Below are positions 50,501-58,948 of a stretch of DNA of 64,000 bases, one piece after another. A model generated the notes under the pieces. That model ran no database searches and was not told the origin of the DNA. It worked only from the letters and a program-made list of their open reading frames with translations. The translations under genes were made by a program, and so were the position numbers. Source of the DNA: Harmothoe impar (Eukaryota; Annelida; Polychaeta; Phyllodocida; Polynoidae); assembly GCA_947462335.1 (NCBI GenBank), contig OX381704.1, forward strand, positions 47,744,942 to 47,808,941. The letters run 5' to 3'. The number at the start of each line of letters is the position of its first letter. Within the stretch, counting starts at the first letter, position 1.

Positions 50501-50547
50501 CCCCCAGATCAGCTCCACCGACAATAGAACCCCTCCAGAGCACGTAG
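29568..50547 (+). CDS. LRPPRC: Leucine-rich PPR motif-containing protein, mitochondrial (33 exons)
   Basis: Mitochondrial matrix RNA-binding protein which, with SLIRP in characterised animals, stabilises and helps polyadenylate mitochondrial mRNAs. Coding exons: 29568-29701, 32326-32498, 33139-33261, 33594-33718, 33973-34118, 34426-34464, 35793-35880, 36096-36200, 36697-36882, 37255-37401, 37813-37882, 38080-38216, 38509-38596, 39383-39477, 39892-40026, 41471-41551, 41743-41913, 42255-42397, 42642-42727, 42863-43097, 43659-43783, 44065-44171, 44533-44601, 45087-45177, 45482-45642, 46295-46395, 46644-46723, 47347-47482, 48248-48366, 48653-48771, 49748-49816, 49951-50184, 50470-50547. All introns are GT-AG, phases agree throughout, and the sum is 3,996 nt (1,331 aa; human protein 1,394 aa). 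Residues 1-45 are Arg-rich without acidic residues, a typical presequence. Consecutive 35-residue PPR motifs run from about residue 184 (exons 5-8). Exon 11 encodes RPHFFWP, matching RPHYFWP in the human protein. Exon 6 is only 39 nt. The gene appears intact. Weakest points are the donor choice of exon 17 and the start of exon 9. Confidence 0.95.
30190..30517. mobile_element. PIF/Harbinger-like MITE, G-tract family, copy 3 (LRPPRC intron 1)
   Basis: Begins GGGAGTGTTCATTTATTA and ends AAATGAACACTCCC, with TTA immediately outside each end (30187-30189 and 30518-30520). It carries repeated G runs of 7-13 and the phrase GCATTACTATAGTTCAAAGG. The right-hand TTA is also the left flank of the next element. 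Confidence 0.8.
30521..31074. mobile_element. PIF/Harbinger-like MITE, G-tract family, copy 4, with internal triplication
   Basis: Starts GGGAGTGATCATTTATTATC directly after the TTA shared with copy 3 and ends GATCACTCCC before TTA (31075-31077). Inside, a ~165-bp unit containing GCCCGCGCGTTACTATGC, CGAGCCGATTTTCG and G runs is repeated three times (GCCCGCG starts at about 30618, 30782 and 30948). The many G runs could form quadruplexes in intron 1 of LRPPRC, on the coding strand. Confidence 0.8.
31162..31828 (+). mobile_element. Retroposon-like repeat with (AATC)n tail, copy 1 (LRPPRC intron 1)
   Basis: Shares ~600 bp with 49109-49709 in the same orientation. Common phrases include CTCCCCCTGTGTT, GGGGACCTTCATGATGGG and GGTAGCGGTTTTCTCCCTCAC. 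It ends GAACGTTAAGC...ATCAATCAATC, a short-repeat tail typical of SINEs mobilised by CR1/L2-type LINEs. Open frames of ~90-115 aa on the opposite strand are similar in both copies; see findings. Confidence 0.7.
32833..33123 (-). pseudogene. 5'-truncated LINE, C-terminal end of reverse transcriptase ORF (LRPPRC intron 2)
   Basis: The minus-strand reading (96 aa, open to the left end) contains FYRGAQEWNKLPPHI followed by NFKVELKHFLGTY. This is the conserved tail after the thumb/connection region of non-LTR (CR1/Jockey-like) reverse transcriptases. It runs into a Lys/Arg-coding GAAA-rich tail that marks the element's 3' end. Only the last ~290 bp remain. It is antisense to LRPPRC, and its truncation point lies within about 20 bp of the exon 3 acceptor. 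Dead fragment. Confidence 0.8.
34594..35510. mobile_element. ~0.9-kb repeat beginning TTGACTCAGGGT, copy 1 (LRPPRC intron 6)
   Basis: Aligns with 40360-41439. Both begin TTGACTCAGGGTTTAATTAA followed by CCCTGAGTAATATACACC, and both contain TTTCTCTCTTTCTACCCCC. Both carry an array of CACCTGCTC-type units and end ACCCTGAGTCATCTGTGAGG. TGACTCAGGGT near the start is the complement of ACCCTGAGTCA near the end, so terminal or subterminal inverted repeats are likely. Non-autonomous DNA transposon is the best guess. Confidence 0.65.
36553..36692. mobile_element. ATGCA-foldback family member abutting LRPPRC exon 9
   Basis: GCCATGCATTCTAATATTC on the left is partly mirrored by CTCGCCAGGGCTGCATTC on the right. 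It is followed by CATCATGTTAACCCTTCGGG and TGTATCAACC, the tail seen in the other family members. This tail merges into the pyrimidine tract CCCTTTACCCCAG that forms the exon 9 splice acceptor. Confidence 0.6.
38842..39268. mobile_element. hAT-like MITE with CAGGGTTGCCA termini, copy 2 (LRPPRC intron 13)
   Basis: Starts CAGGGTTGCCACTGTCAGG and ends GGTGGCAACCCTG. It is collinear with 5389-5839 but 24 bp shorter. No target duplication is obvious. Confidence 0.72.
39531..39790 (+). mobile_element. SINE-like retroposon with (AATCC)/(AATC) tail (LRPPRC intron 14)
   Basis: The 3' end reads CACACTTGGACGTAAAACAA and then AATCC/AATC repeats. This is the same kind of LINE-derived terminus as at 31800 and 49680, but with a different body. 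No pol III boxes could be placed with confidence. Confidence 0.55.
40050..40185. mobile_element. ATGCA-foldback family member (LRPPRC intron 15)
   Basis: GGTTGATACATTCC leads into CATGATGCATTATGCATGCAG, a GGTGAACCACTCGCC loop, and the complementary CTGCATCCATGCATCATG. It is the best-preserved copy and shows that GTTGATAC (complement GTATCAAC) is part of the family's end. Confidence 0.65.
40360..41439. mobile_element. ~1.1-kb repeat beginning TTGACTCAGGGT, copy 2 (LRPPRC intron 15)
   Basis: Second copy of the 34594-35510 repeat in the same orientation, with a ~160-bp insertion including a C-rich stretch at 40915-40970. Its internal array reads CACCCACCTGCTC, whereas copy 1 has CAGCCACCTGCTC. 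Confidence 0.65.
43143..43446. repeat. 30-bp minisatellite (~10 units) in LRPPRC intron 20
   Basis: The unit contains CAAGGGAATGTAGCTGTATG plus TATGATTGAG and repeats about ten times with only two visible substitutions (near 43317 and 43334). It begins about 45 bp after the exon 20 donor. Because 30 is divisible by three and the unit lacks stops in several frames, long repetitive open frames appear on both strands; they are not genes. Confidence 0.95.
46010..46110 (+). mobile_element. Degraded tRNA-derived SINE head (LRPPRC intron 25)
   Basis: ATAACACAGTGGAAGAATTC resembles a pol III A box region. GGTTAATGGTTCTTGCC, 40 bp on, resembles a B box (GGTTCGANNCC) with the central bases changed. 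This is the pattern of an old tRNA-SINE, and promoter function is unlikely. Confidence 0.5.
48965..49045. mobile_element. One-ended relic of the G-tract MITE (LRPPRC intron 30)
   Basis: TTGAGGGAGTGGTCATTTTA followed by CAACAACAAGG and a G run matches the left end of the TTA-type MITEs. No right end is visible. Confidence 0.5.
49109..49709 (+). mobile_element. Retroposon-like repeat with (AATC)n tail, copy 2 (LRPPRC intron 30)
   Basis: Collinear with 31162-31828. Ends GTCTGGACGTTAAACAAATC then (AATC)n. The tail stops 38 bp before exon 31, so the exon's branch point and pyrimidine tract are squeezed into the remaining segment. Confidence 0.72.
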
Positions 50548-53500
50548 TACACCACCCACTGTGTTCACACCTAGTTATAGACAATTATTAACAGTGTTTT
50601 GGGCTGCCTTGTCTGTAACCTTCTCTACAGTAGGCATCCCAGATACTGAGTGACTCACAAAGAGGGGTTGGAGTACTGCTCATGCACAGTTATGACGTGA
50701 TGCGCCTGTTTGCGTGTAGGGGGCGCTGGTGTAGCTGTAACGCCCGTGCTGCCATCTTGTGTCTGCAGGAGGAACCATCAGCACATGAACTACTATCAGC
50801 AGGAGAAGGACTGTTCAGCCTTAACTTGGAGACTGTACAGAGGACATGTTATAGAAAAACGTAACAATGGTATTTGTTGGCAGGTGATGTTACCATAAGG
50901 GTGTTATGAGCCATGTTTTGTGTCTGTCAAATTCTATCTGTTAAAGAGACAATTACTATAGGTGTTACATGGCATGTATGCGTGAATGTTTTTGAGTGTG
51001 GCTGAGAGTGTGTAGCATAGATACTTACTACAATCCCCATACAGTTACGTATATGAACGTATATATTCTCAACGATCAATTATATCATTCATTCTTATTC
51101 TGAAATGTGTAGTTATGAAAAAAACATGAAAACTGAAGTTAAAACCCTCGAAAGGTCTGACGTGACGCCATTCTACATTGTATTACTTTTGTCACAAATT
51201 AATGAAAATTCACGTAGTGATTCCCTAAAGAACAGACTTTAGCCTTCGCCTGGTTAATGTAACTGAACAACCAATTTAGCTTCATGTTTTGGACTTGCAT
51301 CGTCAAATACATAGTTATTTCCCACGCTATGAGGGTGGGAAGAGACCTGTTTCATGTACCAGGTTGTGGGGACAAGGTGCCACATGTTTCCTGTACAATG
51401 ACAAGCTGAAATAGAAATTCACGAATCCTGGCCTTCATTTCGGTCGATGCCTTCAAAGGGGGAAAAAAGTGTGGAGAAACATCAGACAGGAATAAGTTAT
51501 CAAGTCGTTTCCACTGCGGCTAGAGCTTTTTGTAAAGCAAGGCGACTTGAGGCAGAAAAGCCATGAACCTGGACAGAATGTGGATAAGGGTGGTGTGTCT
51601 GTGTGTGTTGGGGGGGGGGGGGGGGTAGAATGAAGGCTGGTTCTAAAAGCTGGGGTGGATGACCGCTAAGCAGTTGACCACTGGCTATCATGTGGCGGGG
51701 TGGGAAGGAGGGTGTAGTGGTGGGGTAAGAGGGGCCGAGTTGTGATGTGGACTTGCTGGAAGAGGCAGGTACTGGAGAACCCCCCCCCCTTTCACCTCAC
51801 CCCCTCCCACCCCCTAGGCGCCATCAGCGCTCATTTCCTGCGGCGCACGCACGGAGAAAGGCGTGAGGAAATGGCGCGGCTCGGTCTGGCAGATGAAGCG
51901 GCCGAGGTGCGCTGATTCATAGAGCACTAATGATTCGGCCGCTGCGGCCACCATTGATTTGTGTGGTGACAAATGCCTGCAGGTAATGGCATCCAAACAG
52001 AGCTGATGGGACGTCTGCCGATAGCAGGGGCACCTGCCACCCGGCCCTGACCCCTGCTACTGCCCATATGCCCTCCTCTCCACTCCCCCCTTATACCCAG
52101 GTAGCACGGGCACTCCGGGTGAAGGATGGCCTCTCTACGACGAGTTTGATTTATAACTTAATGAATGAGGAGGGACTCCATTAGTCTTTGATTAGTAGGG
52201 GTTTTTATCTTCAATTTCTCTCTCCTTTCACCCACTCTTTCCCAGTAGCTGCAGAGGGTGATTGAGCATGGTGGAGTCTAATTGGCATTAACTATGGCTT
52301 CACACGTTAGCATGCGGGCTCAGAATAGAGCGTGGTCTCATGGATGTGGAGCTACTAATAAACATCCATAATCATGATTATAGAAGATAGCCCTATTGTT
52401 AACGTGAACGTGGGCTCCGTGTACACCTCAGCAGAGTACCATCATATTGGATTAATGTTGATCAAGCTGAGCTCTAACAAGAAGGAATATATATGTTGCA
52501 CACTTGTATATATAATGTTTACGTGAGATAAATTTGTGTTTTGTTAGTGGAACTCATAGTCAGAGGCCTGTGGTTCTAGGAGTGCAAGGAGAGTGTGATA
52601 ATAAACGTATTGCTATAATGAATTATAATGCGTTTTATGTGTGTTTAATTCGGAATAAATCACTTAATTTATTAAAATTTGAAATATTTCAGAAACATCT
52701 ATGTAGACAATTATTTTAAAGCACACAATTCTCTAACACATAATGGACAAGTTAATATTGTAGTTGCTCCAAATTCAATAACTAGGTTCATACATGTCGG
52801 ATCAAATATAATTTAATAATCCTGGAATATTAAATGTTGACACCGTCTTGATAGTACGGTTAGATGATATAAATATGCACCCACTCCCAAAATATGAAGA
52901 AAATACCCTAATCCAGAATACTGTATGGGTATTTTTGGACCACATACTCAGGGATGTAAAAGCTCACATTAAAATCTGAATTCAGATCTTTTGGTCTTGA
53001 AAATGGTCATTCTAATGATTCGTCCGAATCAAATGAGAAATCTGTTATATAGGGGGGGGGGGGGCTTGGGAATCTAAACAGACTAGAATACCAAATTCAT
53101 CAAATTGCACCAATTGTCTGCATGATTTTCAAAAAGAAACTACAGTTCTAGAGTTACAGGTGATTTGCAACTCACTCATTTAGTGTCACAACCCCTCTTT
53201 CGCGCAACCCCTCAGATTATTTGCCTTTCCCTAGTTCACACCTCTAATACTACATGTAACACAACTTATTGAGAAATAATGTCACCAAGTACTCTGCTCA
53301 TGCAGTGTGGCGTTTCAAGCTAAACTGTTCATCATCAGTAGTACTCTGTTACTGTTAAGGTGTACTTTTAGTACTAAAACATCTCTCAGTACTGCTGGCA
53401 CGACTTCAATTCCAATCCAAGTTCTAAGAGATTACATTAAGTTTTAATTAGCAGGGTATGTCGGCAGTACAATGAATCTGTATCATATATTTATTTACTA

Positions 53501-53635
53501 GGTAATAATAGATGACTTCCTCCTATATTTAATTCGGCAAGTCAAATTCGACCCAGCGCATTTTTACGTATTTGATGTAGGCAAACACGTTCAATGAGTT
53601 ATTGAAGGGTTTGGTCTATGTGGAAACTATGATAT
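50548..53635. other. LRPPRC 3' UTR and intergenic DNA
   Basis: No further coding exon. The LRPPRC 3' UTR begins here; no AATAAA close to the stop was found, so its end is undefined. The GC-rich block 51820-52010 and the homeodomain-like segment 52255-52390 look like single-copy DNA of unusual composition and may be conserved non-coding elements. The final ~150 bp (from about 53490) is one half of an old tandem duplication whose other half lies beyond the retrotransposon at 58950-59095. Confidence 0.5.
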
Positions 53636-55193
53636 TGTAGCGTTTTCTCCGATCGTATAGTGGGGGGGGAAAGGGTTGACTTCTCGTTGTGTTCTCTAAA
53701 GTCAAAAGAGGTGTGTTCGAGACACGGGGGTTCGGACCACTAGGATGGCATTAACACTAGGTAAGGACACATGACAACAAGTAAAATTACAGTTCAAATG
53801 CTCTTTTATTCTAGACATAATAATATAGTTGTATGAAGGATAAGTAGATGTCTATCGGCACGCGGTAGGCCTAATATAAATGCTCGGCGACGTTCGGTTG
53901 AATAAATCTAGGGGCCAGGATTTAAGACTAAGCCCAAGTTCTATCTCTAAGTGTGCAGGAGGGCCAGGACTCCGCTAAGCCCTAGGTCTACAATAAAGTT
54001 GAGTGACGAATACATTGGGCCAGGACTCCGCTAAGCCCACGGTTCTACGATAAAGTGACGAATATGCTCGGTTTCCCGGGTAAAACTCGGTACGTCTGTG
54101 GATCGAGTTTTCTAAGTGTCGGTGATGGGGGGCGCCGGTGAATTCTTGATCTAAAGTTGGTTTGAAGGTTCTCTGAAATAAAGTTCCATGGTTTTAGAGT
54201 TGGCTAAAGATGGGTTTCTGAAGGTTCCTAGGTCTTGAAAGTGCAGGTCTAAAGGGGTCATCTTGAAGGTCTAAAAGTGCAGGAGTGCAGGTTGTTTGAA
54301 GATAGTGCAGGTGGTCTGAAGGTAGTGCAGGTGGTCTGAAGATAGTGAGCTGCTCCTGGGGTGTGGTGGGGTTGAGAGCCTGGTGGGTTCTGCCTGATTG
54401 GGGTGGGAGCCCTCCCTTTTATGCTACCAGGCTGGAATGATCACGTGACCAAGTCTCAGCCAATCAGAATCCAGCCAATCAGGTTCCAGTATTTATAACT
54501 TCTCTATTATAAAATAATGGTAATATTTAGCAAATTGAAAGTTGTGGCATGTTAATCTAGAGTGCCACATTAGTGAGGAACAGCACTTGAATTGTGCAAA
54601 TCTATAGAGAATAAGCTAGAATAGGAGTGAAAAGAACTAGGGTCTGGGGAAGGGCCAAAATGGCCCTTTCAGCCATTTTCTCAGTTCAGATCAAGTTCCT
54701 CTTATCTGCTTAAATACAGTGATTTAAACTATGATTTGGTCCACTTGCCTAGGTAGGCTAGTTTGGTGATGGTCACTTCTAACTCGTGTGCCCCTTTAAT
54801 TTGGGTGACTTTGTATATTTAAGCAGTAAATCAGAAAGCTTGGGTTGGTAAGGTTTGAGGCTAGTTGGCTGTCAGTCTACCAGAGCCCAGCATGGGAAAA
54901 ACATGGAGGTTGGGGGTGCTGGTGATTTGTTCAAAATACACATATAAAACAGCAGCATCCGGACTATTCCAAAGAGGAGTGGGCAGCTAAAGGTCTTGTC
55001 TTTGGCACTGACTATAGTAGGTGAGGTGACTTTATTTGAATTTGAAGTTTGAAGGGTGTTTGCAGGGCCATGTCAGGGGCGATAATAGGTGCATTGGGCC
55101 GGCACAGGGACGCGCAGAGACGCACCGCCCGGCGCTGGCAGCGCGAGGGGCGGGGACGCGCAGAGACGCACCGACCGGACACGAAACGTTACA
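53636..55193 (-). repeat. 3' LTR of the Gag-only element
   Basis: 1,558 bp from TGTAGCG to CGTTACA on the + strand. It contains on the minus strand an AATAAA polyadenylation signal (53805-53810). On the + strand it has TCACGTGA (54441-54448), two CCAAT boxes and TATTTATA (54500-54507). Further features are a short GTGCAGG-type tandem repeat (about 54225-54345) and a GC box near 55147. Confidence 0.92.
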
Positions 55194-55206
55194 CCGACCC
55201 CTCCTT
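55194..55206 (-). other. Polypurine tract
   Basis: On the minus strand AAGGAGGGGTCGG directly precedes the downstream LTR, the expected position for the plus-strand primer. Confidence 0.65.
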
Positions 55207-55791
55207 GAAAAGATGCGACCCCGCATCTGGGCACTCTAAGAAGAAGTCGACTTTTTCGAAATATTATTTCACCGGCTCTGGGAAATCGGGTGTCTAGTGT
55301 TGAAGTGTAGTCAAATAAAGTTCCGCTGACCCTTTCCAAAACTTTGTAAGTGCTAAGATGTATGTGTTCTTAGACTCAGGGAATGTATGATAAAGGGGTC
55401 AGTTCGACGAAGGCAGTGAAAGTAAGTATCCAATGAAGGTGACATCTATGATGAAGCTCTTCTATGGACGATGAGTATAACAGTTTCTCTACTGCTACCT
55501 GTAGTTGGTTGCAGCAATCAGCATCTGTGTTTCTAATCCTAACAATACACATAAGTCAAGTTTCATAAAAATAAGTTCTGCAATGAGCCCGCATCAAAAA
55601 CTGGCCCAGTTCCAACATCAGAGTCAAGGTAAGGTAACAAGGCGAATCATCTGGGAGATAAACACTGTCTAGAGGTCCCCATCTTCCCACATAAAGAGTG
55701 ACATGCAGTACTGCCCTTCCGGGGATGCTCTACCCGACAGTCCACACTGTCAGAACTCAGCTTTCTGAGCTACTCTCTTTTGCAAAAAGAT

Positions 55792-55955
55792 GACATACAG
55801 TGCACCCAGCACTGTCCCATCTCTGCTGACAGTCTGTATGTGACGACATACAGTGCACCCAGCACTGTCCCATCTCCGCTGACAGTCTGTATGTGACATC
55901 GACATACAGTGCACCCAGCACTGCCCTCCTCTCCGCTGACAGTCTGTATGTGACA
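55792..55955. repeat. ~55-bp tandem repeat in the element's interior
   Basis: Three units starting GACATACAGTGCACCCAGC (55792, 55845, 55901) each end CTGACAGTCTGTATGTG. CATACAG and CTGTATG make each unit a weak foldback. It sits where pol would normally be. Confidence 0.85.
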
Positions 55956-56199
55956 TCTGCCACTGCCTAACCCTCTACAGCAGCACATGATGTCAGGATC
56001 CAATGACCAGTGAATTTCTCTCTTCTACCAGGGGATAACCATCTCCTCTCCATCTTGCACTCGGTAGGCACCTATTCTCGTATCGCTTTCATCAGTCTTA
56101 AGAAGGGGGCATGTCCCATGCTTGGTGAATGGATATCACACCAATCAAAAGGACATAACCAAAGTCGTCATCAGTTTCAGTGCTGGCGCATCTCTTCCT

Positions 56200-57225
56200 T
56201 CAAGGGTTGAATGGCTGCCCAGCTTGAGTGGCTACCATCTGGCTGCCTGAACCGCTTGATTCAATAACAGCCTGGAGGCGGCTTTCAACTGGCCTGGTCG
56301 GTGAGCCTGGACTAAATGAGTTGCACTCATTGGCGTAGTGCCCATAATTCCGGCACCTATAGCATTGGACTTCAGCTAGTCGCCGAGGTTGGCTCCTCTC
56401 AAAATGTTGGACTCCAAATTCGGTGGCCACAGCTTCTACCGCCGGGGGCTTAGGCGCCACCTGTGATTTCTTTGCCTTCTCAGAGTCATCAAATGTCTGG
56501 TAGTCCACGGCCATGTCTATGGCGTCATTCAGGCTTTTCACCTTGCTGACGTGCACATGGCGCCTCATGTCCTTTGTCGGGAGTCCTCGTATAAAGTGGT
56601 CCATCAGGGCCCTTTCACTCAAAGGGCTGTCCGGGTATGCTCGAAGGGCCAACCGTCGAACAGTGGCACCATATGTTGAGACACTCTCGTTGGGACTCAT
56701 GGCATGGTTGTGAAGCTGTAGAGCGTACGAGTATTCCCTCCCAGGAGGGTAGAACCGTTGTCGTAGTGATGATTCAAGCGTTTCTCGGTCATACTGAAGA
56801 TGTTCCGGTATGGAGGAGAGTACCTCACGTGCATCTTCTACAAGTGAACAAGCCAACTGCAGACCATACTCCTGATCATCCCAGTCGTTCCACACAGCAA
56901 TGCTGCGGAAGTGACTGAGCCAATCAAGCAGGTCAGCTTTACCATTGTAACGAATCGGTTCCTTCGCCTTCCTTCGGTGCCGGTTCTCATAAGGGGGTCT
57001 AGCATTACACGGTGTGGTGAGGGTTGGTGGGTTCACCATGCCATGGTCTTGATCCAGGAATAGAGATATGCTGTCACTTAAGCCTTGGTCCTCGGGAGTC
57101 TCGGTGACGTGGTCAGCCTCAGATTCAAATGTTGATGACTCGCTCATTGGTTCGTTCTCAGATCGGCTGGCCCGAGGAGAGAAGAAACTTCGGACAGCCG
57201 TGAAACTCTTACTCAGGAAGCTCAT
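56200..57225 (-). CDS. Retrotransposon Gag polyprotein with CCHC zinc knuckle
   Basis: A 341-aa intact frame on the minus strand, starting about 165 bp after the primer binding site. The N-terminal ~90 residues are acidic and Ser-rich. Residues ~95-250 form a Retrotrans_gag-type capsid region (WLSHFRSIA, LRQRFYPP and FIRGLP are typical phrases). Residues 288-301 are a single CX2CX4HX4C nucleic-acid-binding knuckle (CYRCRNYGHYANEC). It ends with a stop 40 residues later instead of fusing or frameshifting into protease. The open frame shows no decay, which is notable for an element without pol. It forms the particle core that packages element RNA in the cytoplasm; it would need pol proteins from a relative. 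Confidence 0.88.
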   Translation of the reverse strand: MSFLSKSFTAVRSFFSPRASRSENEPMSESSTFESEADHVTETPEDQGLSDSISLFLDQDHGMVNPPTLTTPCNARPPYENRHRRKAKEPIRYNGKADLLDWLSHFRSIAVWNDWDDQEYGLQLACSLVEDAREVLSSIPEHLQYDRETLESSLRQRFYPPGREYSYALQLHNHAMSPNESVSTYGATVRRLALRAYPDSPLSERALMDHFIRGLPTKDMRRHVHVSKVKSLNDAIDMAVDYQTFDDSEKAKKSQVAPKPPAVEAVATEFGVQHFERSQPRRLAEVQCYRCRNYGHYANECNSFSPGSPTRPVESRLQAVIESSGSGSQMVATQAGQPFNP

Positions 57226-57367
57226 ACTGCTGGTTGTGAAGAAATAAGTTCCTGAAGATAATTGCAGCGGGTAGAGTAAAAATCTGTCTGCAAAAATAGG
57301 CCTATGTAATTTTAGGAAAGAGTCTGAACTGAAAAAGTCAAAATGTCCTCACTAGTGTGACTTAGCC

Positions 57368-57385
57368 ATCCTGGTCACGGCACCA
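57368..57385 (-). other. Primer binding site for tRNA-His
   Basis: On the minus strand, five bases after the LTR, TGGTGCCGTGACCAGGAT reads as the complement of a tRNA-His 3' end (CCA plus acceptor stem plus T-stem). The first 12 bases match the acceptor side of animal tRNA-His generally, and the following CCAGG would pair with a T-stem variant ending CCTGG. Family knowledge is from memory; the species' own tRNA-His was not available. Confidence 0.8.
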
Positions 57386-57390
57386 TTTTC

Positions 57391-58948
57391 TGTAGCGTTT
57401 TCTCCGATCGTATAGTGGGGGGGGAAAGGGTTGACTTCTCGTTGTGTTCTCTAAAGTCAAAAGAGGTGTGTTCGAGACACGGGGGTTCGGACCACTAGGA
57501 TGGCATTAACACTAGGTAAGGACACATGACAACAAGTAAAATTACAGTTCAAATGCTCTTTTATTCTAGACATAATAATATAGTTGTATGAAGGATAAGT
57601 AGATGTCTATCGGCACGCGGTAGGCCTAATATAAATGCTCGGCGACGTTCGGTTGAATAAATCTAGGGGCCAGGATTTAAGACTAAGCCCAAGTTCTATC
57701 TCTAAGTGTGCAGGAGGGCCAGGACTCCGCTAAGCCCTAGGTCTACAATAAAGTTGAGTGACGAATACATTGGGCCAGGACTCCGCTAAGCCCACGGTTC
57801 TACGATAAAGTGACGAATATGCTCGGTTTCCCGGGTAAAACTCGGTACGTCTGTGGATCGAGTTTTCTAAGTGTCGGTGATGGGGGGCGCCGGTGAATTC
57901 TTGATCTAAAGTTGGTTTGAAGGTTCTCTGAAATAAAGTTCCATGGTTTTAGAGTTGGCTAAAGATGGGTTTCTGAAGGTTCCTAGGTCTTGAAAGTGCA
58001 GGTCTAAAGGGGTCATCTTGAAGGTCTAAAAGTGCAGGAGTGCAGGTTGTTTGAAGATAGTGCAGGTGGTCTGAAGGTAGTGCAGGTGGTCTGAAGATAG
58101 TGAGCTGCTCCTGGGGTGTGGTGGGGTTGAGAGCCTGGTGGGTTCTGCCTGATTGGGGTGGGAGCCCTCCCTTTTATGCTACCAGGCTGGAATGATCACG
58201 TGACCAAGTCTCAGCCAATCAGAATCCAGCCAATCAGGTTCCAGTATTTATAACTTCTCTATTATAAAATAATGGTAATATTTAGCAAATTGAAAGTTGT
58301 GGCATGTTAATCTAGAGTGCCACATTAGTGAGGAACAGCACTTGAATTGTGCAAATCTATAGAGAATAAGCTAGAATAGGAGTGAAAAGAACTAGGGTCT
58401 GGGGAAGGGCCAAAATGGCCCTTTCAGCCATTTTCTCAGTTCAGATCAAGTTCCTCTTATCTGCTTAAATACAGTGATTTAAACTATGATTTGGTCCACT
58501 TGCCTAGGTAGGCTAGTTTGGTGATGGTCACTTCTAACTCGTGTGCCCCTTTAATTTGGGTGACTTTGTATATTTAAGCAGTAAATCAGAAAGCTTGGGT
58601 TGGTAAGGTTTGAGGCTAGTTGGCTGTCAGTCTACCAGAGCCCAGCATGGGAAAAACATGGAGGTTGGGGGTGCTGGTGATTTGTTCAAAATACACATAT
58701 AAAACAGCAGCATCCGGACTATTCCAAAGAGGAGTGGGCAGCTAAAGGTCTTGTCTTTGGCACTGACTATAGTAGGTGAGGTGACTTTATTTGAATTTGA
58801 AGTTTGAAGGGTGTTTGCAGGGCCATGTCAGGGGCGATAATAGGTGCATTGGGCCGGCACAGGGACGCGCAGAGACGCACCGCCCGGCGCTGGCAGCGCG
58901 AGGGGCGGGGACGCGCAGAGACGCACCGACCGGACACGAAACGTTACA
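57391..58948 (-). repeat. 5' LTR of the Gag-only element
   Basis: Same length and, as far as I could compare, same sequence as 53636-55193. For leftward transcription, TATAAATA lies at 58255-58262 and AATAAA at 57560-57565. On the opposite strand TCACGTGA (58196-58203) and CCAAT (58215, 58230) precede TATTTATA, an order that would suit a rightward promoter. Confidence 0.92.
57406..57418 (-). other. 13-nt complement of the tRNA-His D-arm in the LTR end
   Basis: The + strand reads GATCGTATAGTGG, identical to the D-stem/D-loop side of vertebrate-type tRNA-His, so the element RNA carries its complement 20 nt upstream of the primer binding site. The same bases are at 53651-53663 in the other LTR. 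Probably an accessory primer-annealing sequence; see findings. Confidence 0.55.

Larger units (their letters stand above)
53636..58948 (-). mobile_element. Gag-only LTR retrotransposon (Ty3/gypsy-like, non-autonomous)
   Basis: A 5,313-bp element transcribed leftward. Two 1,558-bp LTRs bound it, both running TG...CA. ATAT stands directly outside both ends (53632-53635 and 58949-58952), a 4-bp target duplication. Next to the upstream LTR is a tRNA-His primer binding site, then a Gag gene (56200-57225), then about 1 kb of non-coding DNA with a tandem repeat, then a purine tract against the downstream LTR. No protease, reverse transcriptase, RNase H or integrase is present, so mobilisation must have used enzymes supplied in trans. 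The LTRs are equal in length and I saw no difference between them by eye, which implies a recent insertion. Gag with a CCHC knuckle and the 4-bp duplication fit Ty3/gypsy. Confidence 0.9.
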
